Shown here piece by piece: positions 57,195 through 64,000 of a stretch of DNA of 64,000 nucleotides. This DNA is from Dichetophora obliterata. Lineage: Eukaryota; Arthropoda; Insecta; Diptera; Sciomyzidae. The notes below the pieces were generated by a model. The model saw nothing but the letters and a program-made list of their open reading frames with translations. It was not told where the DNA came from and searched no databases. The stretch lies in the NCBI GenBank assembly GCA_963920525.1, contig OY986439.1, positions 210,706,906-210,770,905 on the forward strand. Direction: 5' to 3'. Made by a program: the position numbers and the translations under genes. Position 1 is the first letter of the stretch, and each line of letters starts with the position of its first letter.

Positions 57195-58317
57195 TTGGGT
57201 TGGGAAAAAAGTATTCGGCGTTTTCGAGTTCGCTTGATTTCAAAGTGTCATTACATTGAAACGGTAAGCTGCATCTGGCAATTCTTTTTTTTCTCTTAAC
57301 AGAAGACAAATCAGCTGATTATTTGTGATAATTTTGCTGATATTGGTGCATCTTGTTAAAAATTATTGCAAAGCAAAGATGAGTGAAATTTCAGAAAAAA
57401 TACGTCATATCTTACAATCTTACTACGATCAAGGGAAAAATGCATCACAGGCATGTGAAAAGATTTGTGAGATTTATGGTGAAGGTAATCTATCCCAATC
57501 AACTACCACGAAATGGTTCGCTCGATTTCGTGTTGGAAATTTTGAAGTCAAAGATGCTCCTCGCTTAGGTCGGCCCATCACCGAAAAAGTCGATGAAATA
57601 ATGGATAATGTTCAAGAAAACCCTCATGTGAGCAGCGACGACATCGATAAAGAACTGAAGATCGACCACAAAACAGTTTTAAGCCATTTGAAGAAAGTTG
57701 GTTTAAAAAAAAGCTTGATGTTTGGGTGCCTCATGAACTGAGTGCAAATATAATGGACCGAATTTCTATCTGCGATTCGATACTAAAACAAAACGAAATC
57801 GAGCCATTTTTGAAACGTATGGTAACAGGTGATGAAAAGTGGATCACGTACGATAATATTGTTTGAAAACGGTCCTGGTCGAAAAAAGGTGAAGCTCCAA
57901 GAGCGATGTCAAAGTCGGGATTGACGACAATTAAGGTGATTCTGCGCCACACGCATCTTTATTGACCCGACAAGAATTTAAAGCATTTAACTGGGGAGTT
58001 TTGATGCATCCACCGTACAGTCCTGATATTGCACAGTCAGATTATCATATGTTCCGATCTCTTCAACACTCCCTTGCTGGGAAGAAATTAACCTCAAAAG
58101 ATGACTACGAAAACCACCTACGTCAGTTTTTCGATAAAACCACCTACGATAAAAGCCCGGAATTTTGCAATAAAGAAATCATAGTCATAACCCAAAAATG
58201 GCAGAAGATAGTTGAAAATAATGGACAATATTTGGATTAATAAAATCATTTTTTTTTAAATATAAAATGTTGTTTATTTTTACTAAAAAAACGCCGAATA
58301 CTTTTTCCCCAACCCAA
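57195..58317 (+). mobile_element. Mariner element inserted in the retrotransposon
   Basis: TA at 57193-57194 and 58318-58319 flanks inverted ends TTGGGTTGGGAAAAAAGTAT, TCGGCGTTTT and, from the right, TTGGGTTGGGGAAAAAGTAT, TCGGCGTTTT. It is 1123 bp long. Typical mariners are near 1.3 kb, and the difference is explained by a deletion in the transposase gene. Confidence 0.93.
57379..58240 (+). pseudogene. Mariner transposase with internal deletion
   Basis: The start at 57379 gives MSEISEKIRHILQSYYDQGK, then the two helix-turn-helix parts (STTTKWFARFRVGNFEVKDA, RLGRPITEKVDEIMD; DIDKELKIDHKTVLSHLKKV). A frameshift in an A run leads to VWVPHELSANIMDR. MVTGDEKWITYDNIV holds the first catalytic Asp and is followed by a TGA. 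KRSWSKKGEAPRAMSKSGLT, TIKV is joined directly to DSAPHASLLTRQEF, so roughly 80-90 residues, including the usual WWDWKG region, are missing. The second Asp is in DSAPH and the third in YSPDIAQSDYHMF, with 33 residues between rather than 34 because one residue of the NARPH motif is gone. RSLQHSLAGK and KWQKIVENNGQYLD end the protein. It looks like a mauritiana-type mariner from memory, but the subfamily is a guess. Inactive. Confidence 0.88.
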
Positions 58318-59066
58318 TATTTACCAAGCCGAAATGATAACAATTAAGGAAGTTGCAACGTGGCTCTCAGAGAATGTCATCTTAAAATGAGAAATATACA
58401 TATTCTCGGACAGCCATTAATGGAGCAAGTCCATCCATCATCTCTAAAGAAGACCAAGAATGTCGTGGTGCATTATTCGAAATGTCAAACTATTTTAGCA
58501 TTAGCTTAATATGGGTACCTGGGCATAATGTCATGAAGGTCAGACGAGCTAGCTTGAAACGGTGCATCGGTGACTTCAATGGTTCGGAACTCACCAACAT
58601 TCCGACGGCAACTGCCAAACTGAAGATTAGAGGTAGTAACGCTAGTCCGTTACCACGCTGCTTAATAGAGCGCTGCTCAATAGGCAAACATGCCTCCAGA
58701 CAGGAAGTCATCGCAAATAACTTCTGCAGAAGCTGCTGGGACGAGGAGGAGGAAGAAACCATCTCCTCTTACCTTCTATGTTCCTGTTCCGCGCTCGCTA
58801 GAAGAAGGCATAAATATATGGGGTCGTTCTTCTTTTCCGAGCTTGACGACCTGTCAAGGACAAGCGTAAAACATATTATAAGCTTTACCAAAAGCTGAAT
58901 GTGGTTCCACTTGGACTGAAGGCAGCGGTATCACAATGGACCTAATTGGTCTAAGTCAGCCGTGGTACTTGCAGTAAAGGTTAAGCACGTACAGCGGCTG
59001 CCGTCTCAACCTAACCTAACCTAAAGTGCTAAGATATTTAAGAAACCATCCCAGCTGCTACGCATT

Positions 59067-60612
59067 AAGTGTTGCTAAATTAAGGGAAATTTCTTTTTTT
59101 TAAGGGATATTTTATAGTATTTTTTTTTTAAAAAAGGGAAAGGGTTGAGACATGACTACTGCAATAATATATTTTTTACTAAAATTATTGTGTTATTTCT
59201 GCAAACACAAATTTTTGCCTTAAAGTCATTATTTACTAATGGTGATACCAAAAATAACATTATAGTTGAAATCATAACATCATTGAAATCGCCAACATGC
59301 TATGATTGCCTCAACTATTAGTTGCAACAAAAATTTGATAGTTCTGTCACTCATGATAAATGTGAATATTATTATAGAGACAAACAAACTAGAATTTTGA
59401 ATGTTTGTCTGAACTATTCTTTGCAAAAGAAGCAGAACATAACCAAAAATCAAAAGAATTTATTGTGTCTGAACAGTTTGCAGGACAAATTTTCACTTTA
59501 TTCATACACAATAAGTTTTATCGATTTTTGGCTATGTGCTGTTTCGTTTGTCAACTGTTCAATAATTGTGTTTTGTTTTAAATCGCCTGATCCTAAAAAC
59601 AGCACGCAGAAAAGTGAAATTTTCGACTTTAGTTGTAGCAAACATGTAGTTGTAAAAACTATTTACCGTAAACATATTTCGCAATTCTGGCCATATTTTG
59701 TTTATCACAAATATTGCTATTTTTGTGACAATGCACATAATATACCATGTTTATGAATGGTATTAGTCAGGCGAGCGGTAGTAGCGGCTGTGGCTTACTG
59801 GTAGTGTGCGTGGCTCGTAAGCGAAAAAGCCGCGGTTCAAACCCCAGCTCGGACAGAAAATTTTATCAAAAAGATTTTTCAATTGAACTAATATTTCTGT
59901 TCAGCCTAGTCAATGGCAAACCTTTGGAGATATCTTAATTAATAGCTGTGGAAATTGGAGTGCATGAAAATAAATAATATTCAATAGTATTCTAGATCCT
60001 AAGATAAATTCATAATATAGTTGTTGCAATCATTCTATTTTTGACCCAATAAGAGAATAATGATTGTTTCAATAATATTTGGGTTCCTACAAAAAAGTAC
60101 CTTTTCTAAATATGGTTGTTGTAATCATTCTATTATGATCAAAGAAAATATTATATGTTTAAGAACATGTTAGCAACAATCATAATCCGAATCATACTAT
60201 GATCCTCTTAAAACATGGTTGTTGCAACTATGTTTTTTCTCTGCGCTTAGATAGAAAAAATTGGAATGTTTTTTATCCGATAATTTCTTTAGATATTCGT
60301 CAAAGTCTCATCACTATCAATAATATATCGCCCGTTACTATTTTCAAAATCTCAAGTTTCAAACCCAGCATAGAAAGTTGAACTTGAATTTAAATATATT
60401 TGTACAGAAAGAATATTTCAAAAATTTACTAGTGGTCGAAAATTTGCGATTTAAAAATTTTCATGATGAGTATATGTTTGGCAACAATTAGTCTTTTACA
60501 ATTAGACTCCACTGTAGGCATTTTCATTGGATTTTACGTATTTCGCTACATAAAACAAATTTTTCCCTAATTTGAGGGATATTTCGTTAAAGATTTGTAC
60601 ATGGCAATACTG
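59067..60612. mobile_element. hAT-like element of 1.5 kb containing a SINE
   Basis: The left end reads AAGTGTTGCTAAATTAAGGG, AAATTT and the right end, reversed, CAGTATTGCCATGTAC followed further in by AAATATCCCTCAAATTAGGG, AAAAATTTG. The flanks are TACGCATT (59059-59066) and CACGCATT (60613-60620), 7 of 8 bases alike. The interior is rich in repeats of GTTGTTGCAATCATTCTA type. The 144-codon frame at 59322-59756 shows no transposase motif. A family B SINE is inside at 59783-59925. Confidence 0.7.
59783..59925 (+). mobile_element. tRNA-derived SINE family B, copy 2
   Basis: The head GGCTTACTGGTAGTGTGC (A-box-like) and GGTTCAAACCC (B box) is followed by CAGCTCGGACAGAAAA, TTGAACTAATATTTCTGTTC, AGCC. 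It matches 14553-14720. Confidence 0.65.
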
Positions 60613-60620
60613 CACGCATT

Positions 60621-61018
60621 GCTTATTCGTTGTCCTTTGATGCGTTTGTGTTGCGAAAGCTTCAATAAACCGTGTTTCCAGCAATTTCAAGGCAAAAAAA
60701 GCCAAACTGAAAAACAAAACGCGTAATTTTTAATAAAAAGCACTTAAAAAAGAATTTATAATTAAATACTTTACACAGAAAAAACTTACATATTTTGTTT
60801 CTAGGCAAAACGATTGCAACAGACAATAAACGAATGCATACAAAAACTGTTTAATGTTTTTAATTAATTAAAGATTATATTTCTACTTTATCACAATCAG
60901 AATCATCATAATCTTCTGGCCAAAGTTTACATTCTATATTATTTTTTTTTTAGTTTTATTAGAATTAATTTAACAAAGAATTAATCAGGTAAATCAAAAG
61001 AATAAAAGCATAAATTTT
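60621..61018. other. Non-coding spacer
   Basis: No gene is supported. It probably includes the untranslated 3' side of the hAT transposase remnant to its right. Confidence 0.4.
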
Positions 61019-61327
61019 TTAATAATAACCCATATTTAATGTGTAATAATGACTTAGAAGAATTCTATTTTTGAAACGATTCATAGTAATAAAAACTCTT
61101 TCAACTTTTGCATTTGAATAAGGCAAAGATAAAAGACGAATGCAAACATCAGCTAAGAGTTGGTAAGGGTTGTTTCTAAGTGCATCTCTGTATAAGCCCA
61201 CTTGTATAAAAAAATTGACGGTTCTATTAATATTAATCAATTTTTCAAAACGTTTATATTTATAGTTATTTTCAATATTCAAAATTGTTTCAGAATCAAA
61301 TAAATTCAAGAACGAACACCAAAACAT
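61019..61327 (-). pseudogene. C-terminal end of an hAT transposase
   Basis: On minus: YKYKRFEKLI, NPYQLLADVCIRLLSLPYSN, AKVERVFITMNRFKNRILLS. The block LLSLPYSNAxVERVFSxMNxxKNK is the signature of the hAT C-terminal dimerisation domain, which holds the transposase oligomer together. The reading frame begins at MFWCSFLNLF. Upstream on minus (61330-61700) weak, stop-filled similarity may continue, but I could not follow the catalytic parts. No matching inverted ends were found around it. Confidence 0.82.
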
Positions 61328-62309
61328 CCTGCTGTTGATAAGACAATATGTCTTCGACCCCTAAAGATTTTATTTTTTTTGATCATTTTAAAATTGTTTA
61401 GAATTCTTGCCAGCATTTCTTCTATAAGGCCTTTTTATAAAAAATTCGCAGTATGCCTCATAAGGTCATAAGGTTAATTTCTTCACAGTGTGCCTCAAAT
61501 AAGCTTCATATCCGACTTCATCTTCTTAATATCTATCAAGAATTTTATATTCAGTATTATTTGTTATTATCCTCTTTGTCAGGCTTTTTAATACACCAAA
61601 TAAATCATCAAATTATTGAATGTGGTCTGCATTATCTGCTTCAAAAGCTGAATTAACTCTTTGAACTTCGGCTGAAATAGAGGTTAGATATGTTATATAA
61701 ACGCAATTTTTTTTATCTCTGTACACAGACAAAAAATTCAAAATTTTTTTGCTAAAAATCAAAAGGCACTAAAAGCACTAAACCCAAAATGAAAATGCAC
61801 ATAAACTTCATGGATTTCATTAACTGCTTTTAAAAATAAATACGCGTATTGCAACATCGGAAAGCACTACATCTAGTGCTTCAAGCAGTGACTTGGCAAC
61901 CCTGTCAATAAACTCCATGTTGCTCTCTATTCTTCTCTTGCTCTTCGTGCTCAGCTCGAAAGCACAGTAAAAAAAAAAACTGATGAGGCCCGAGCAAGTT
62001 GAAAAGTGAGATACATATAAATGCAGAGCGGCCAAAGTTAATTTCTAAGGTTGTGTTACTTGAGAGAAATTCACTCTTTTTCCGCTTTAGCTTGAACTGA
62101 CACTGTGCTTGACTTTGTTCTATGCGTTAATGTTCTTGATTTCTTTTTATCCACTCCGACAGTTCAACCGAGCTCGCTCTCAAGTGCCACTTTATAAATG
62201 AGCCTTGAGAGCGGCGGTTTAAAACAAAAGAAAAGAAGAAATTTTTTATTTCTCTTACATGTATTCTCTTAAGGAAATTGATAAAAAAACATCCGTGGCG
62301 AAGCAAACA
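61328..62309. other. Non-coding stretch
   Basis: The first part may be decayed upstream hAT transposase sequence on minus. 61700-62300 looks unique and has no recognised exon. Confidence 0.4.
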
Positions 62310-62640
62310 AAGGTTCGAATACGGTCGAATGTGGTATAAAAATAATCAAAAAAGCTAATTTTTTAAACAGTGGTCGAACGTGATTCGAACAGAGGCCGAA
62401 CACGGTCCAAACAGTAGCGGTTATTAAACTTTAATTTAGTTTTGCCTTTGAGCTTACGTCGAAATAGAACTATGTACTCACAAAAACGACACAAATAGAA
62501 CTCTATGTCCATAAAAAATGCATGTGCAATAACAAAATCAATTATATTTGTTGCTTTTCATATTTGTTTCAAGCATGCGCAAAAAAAAAACTTATTTACT
62601 GTTCACTGCACTGACGTTGATTGTCCCGTTACTTGACTTT
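62310..62640. repeat. GGCCGAACA-motif repeat, copy 2
   Basis: TTCGAATACGGTCGAATGTGG, AACAGTGGTCGAACGTGATT, CGAACAGAGGCCGAACACGG, TCCAAACAGTAGCGG, then TTTGCCTTTGAGCTTACG, ATGCATGTGCAATAACAAAA, AGCATGCGCAAAAAAAAAAC and TTTACTGTTCACTGCACTGA. The block order equals that of 18055-18430. Confidence 0.6.
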
Positions 62641-62699
62641 GTTCTTCAAAAAATGGTTTTTGCGCATACACGTGCATAGTTTGTTATTTTCATGAATTC

Positions 62700-63070
62700 A
62701 AAAAAAAGAACACAGAGCCCAAACAACCTAATAAAATAGAAAAAATCCATAAGATTTCTCTACGGTTTTCATCCAAGAAGATTTTCTTATTAAAACCATA
62801 GAGAAAATCTTATTAAAACTATGAGCTTTTTTTATTAGGCAAACCACATCATTTTAAGAAGAATCTTATTGTGTTTTATAAGAACACTTTTAAAAACAAT
62901 AAGAAAATATTATCAAAACTTCTTGGGTTTAAAGAAGAAATCTTATAGATTTAATAAGATTTATTTTTGGAATTTAATAAGGAGATCTTATTGATTTAAT
63001 AGGAGTTCTTTTTAAATTTTAATAAGGAAATATTTTTAAATCAAAACGGAATCTTATTAACCTTTTACCT
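62700..63070. repeat. Diverged AATCTTATT short-period repeat
   Basis: Variants of AAGATTTTCTTATTAAAAC, AATCTTATTAAAACTATGAG and AATAAGGAGATCTTATTGAT recur every 20-45 bases on both strands. The block starts near CCTAATAAAATAG and ends near AATCTTATTAACC. Non-coding. Confidence 0.55.
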
Positions 63071-63333
63071 AGAAATATACTTTTAACTGCCTGTAATATT
63101 AAATAAAAAAACCTTTTTGATGGTTTATTACAATTTATGAGGAAATATAATTTTTATATGTCTATATAAAATACATCTTTTAAAATATAATTTTACGAAA
63201 AGCAAAATAAAAATAAATTCAAAGTTGTTGCATAAATAGGTTTTTTTAACTTAACAAACAAGACAGTTTTCAAAAATACCAAAATACCCGGCGCTGTCGA
63301 GGCCTTCAAAGAAAGTGGCGACATCCTCAATAT

Positions 63334-63884
63334 CAGAGCTGGGCGATAAGGATTACGATTACTTTATGATTACGATTGTAGTAATCTTAAAAAAAAAGAA
63401 ATGGGATTACGATTTAAGTAATCCTCCATCGAACGATGTTAGATTACGATTGCTTTAATTGTAATTTTAAAAAATTTGAAATTACAATTACTGCAATCGT
63501 AATCTTAGCTCATTCGATGAACGATTACTGTAATTGCAATCCCATGTTTTTTTCATAAGGATTACAGTAATCGATTGCAAGGATTACTAATTAAAATTAC
63601 AACTTCTAGTAAATAAAAGTAATCCTTGCAATCGATTACTGTAATCCTTACAAAAAAAACATGAGATTACAATTACAGTAATCGTTCATCGAATGAGCGT
63701 AGATTACGATTACAGTAATTGTTATTTAAACTTTTTTGAAATTACGATTACTGCATTCGTAATTTGAGATCACTCGATGAACGATTACAGTAATCCTAAT
63801 TTAACAATTTTTGAAATTAGGATTAAAATAATCGTAATCCTTACCGTAATCAATTACATCTGTAATTCTTATCGCCCAGCTCTG
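63334..63884. mobile_element. 551 bp hAT MITE built from GATTACGATTAC repeats
   Basis: The ends are CAGAGCTGGGCGATAAGGAT and, reversed, CAGAGCTGGGCGATAAGAAT. CTCAATAT is duplicated perfectly at 63326-63333 and 63885-63892. The interior is almost wholly GATTAC / GTAATC words in both orientations, with larger inverted blocks such as CGATTACTGTAATC and CTCATTCGATGAACGATTAC. No coding capacity. Confidence 0.92.
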
Positions 63885-64000
63885 CTCAATATCCATTTTT
63901 TTAAGAACCTCCTTCGAGTTTACTCCATATATTTTTAGTAAAGTCGAAATTGAGTCACTGAAGCCCTACGACTGAAATATGGCTTGAGTTTCCCGAATTC

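Larger units (their letters stand above)
56649..58898 (+). pseudogene. Retrotransposon ORF2 C-terminal part: RT thumb and RNase H
   Basis: 56649-57026 reads LSMACTGIIRPILLYGTTIG, WAAFYK, LKQLLKVQRMATIYISDALR, TTQSAALEILLHLLPLDL. This is the conserved thumb-side pattern (IRPIL.YG..VW, L.K.QR.A...I.GA.RTTP..ALE..L.L.PL) of I/R1/Jockey-group reverse transcriptases. A frameshift follows; SDYCKPLLSF and KFISPRKFW are in another frame. After the mariner, the RNase H part continues with ISLIWVPGHN (the WVPGH motif), and the end has CRSCWDEEEEETISSYLLCS, CSALARRRHKYMG, the Cys/His and EE(E)T..HLL.C.AL tail usual in such elements. The stop is at 58896-58898. Normally RNase H is followed by a GNE.AD motif, which is not intact here. 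Confidence 0.78.
56640..59027 (+). mobile_element. 5'-truncated non-LTR retrotransposon with CCTAA tail, split by a mariner
   Basis: It holds the end of a reverse transcriptase ORF, an RNase H-like and zinc-knuckle-like C-terminus, then a 3' UTR ending CTCAACCTAACCTAACCTAA. A mariner element (57195-58317) interrupts it. The layout fits an I/LOA/R1- or Jockey-type element, and the presence of RNase H sequence favours the I-group side. Everything upstream of the RT thumb is gone. A shorter tail-only relative is at 6946-7036. Confidence 0.82.

Noticed and set aside
59005..59027. Telomeric TTAGG/CCTAA array
   Set aside because: Only about three units, placed exactly at the 3' end of a retrotransposon copy.
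59322..59756. 144-codon frame inside the 1.5 kb hAT-like element
   Set aside because: It contains no RW, DDE or dimerisation motif of hAT transposases. It may be chance.
1..64000. CRISPR arrays, bacterial operons, phage or viral genes, rRNA
   Set aside because: No regularly spaced identical repeats with unique spacers, no compact gene strings, and no viral or rRNA motifs were seen. The content is eukaryotic transposons.

Overview
This is a 64 kb piece of AT-rich eukaryotic DNA in which I find no convincing host exon, rRNA, standalone tRNA gene, CRISPR array or bacterial-style operon. Very short introns with GTAAGT donors inside a transposon, many CAA/CAG and CA/TG microsatellites, and the mix of Tc1/mariner, hAT, PIF/Harbinger, tRNA-derived SINE and I/Jockey-like retrotransposon debris fit an insect. 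A higher fly (Diptera, possibly tephritid-like) is the best guess, but that is inference. The window reads as intergenic or deep intronic DNA whose recognisable content is almost all transposable elements (TEs), plus satellite-like tandem repeats. All alignments were done by eye.

Layout. 0-5 kb: right end of an hAT-like element cut by the window edge, an approximately 400 bp tandem repeat split by a SINE, and an inverted pair of a 570 bp element with (CAA)n near its ends. 6.4-7.6 kb: a MITE (short non-autonomous inverted-repeat element), a retrotransposon tail with CCTAA repeats, and a dispersed tandem module. 8.6-11.1 kb: a decayed PIF/Harbinger element with both its genes, a Myb/MADF-like DNA-binding protein (+) and a HARBI1-like nuclease (-). 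11.8-15.5 kb: a foldback element, a second copy of the tandem module, two divergent tRNA-like SINE heads and a 480 bp hairpin element. 18-20.1 kb: a 330 bp satellite of four units. 22.1-25.4 kb: three MITE-type elements. 28-36.9 kb: foldbacks, two more copies of the SINE, a Tc1 scrap, and an unclassified element carrying a nested copy of the 570 bp family. 39.9-40.3 kb: a 110 bp tandem repeat. 44-45 kb: a 1 kb near-palindrome.

45.5-54.0 kb is the most informative part. A Tc1-like element with long inverted repeats holding internal direct repeats (45501-51447) is split by a 4.1 kb hAT element with an 8 bp target-site duplication (TSD), which itself holds a 754 bp hAT-type MITE. A separate 225 bp TA-flanked MITE sits in the same transposase gene. 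A second Tc1-like element (51566-53982) starts 118 bp further on and contains the remnant of a third. 56.6-59.0 kb: a 5'-truncated non-LTR retrotransposon split by a 1.1 kb mariner with TA duplications. 59.1-60.6 kb: an hAT element with a near-matching 8 bp TSD, holding a SINE copy. 61 kb: the C-terminal end of an hAT transposase. 63.3-63.9 kb: a clean 551 bp hAT MITE with a perfect 8 bp TSD.

No gene here looks able to make an intact protein. Every transposase or nuclease carries stops, frameshifts, deletions, insertions or catalytic substitutions. What survives is an order of events: nested insertions give a relative chronology, and exact TSDs let ancestral sequences be inferred. The likeliest undescribed items are several non-autonomous families: a tRNA-derived SINE of about 385 bp in three copies, a second SINE family with two copies, the (CAA)n-bordered inverted-repeat family, and a group of scattered tandem repeats sharing a GGCC-N-CTGTTCG / CGAACAGNGGCC motif.
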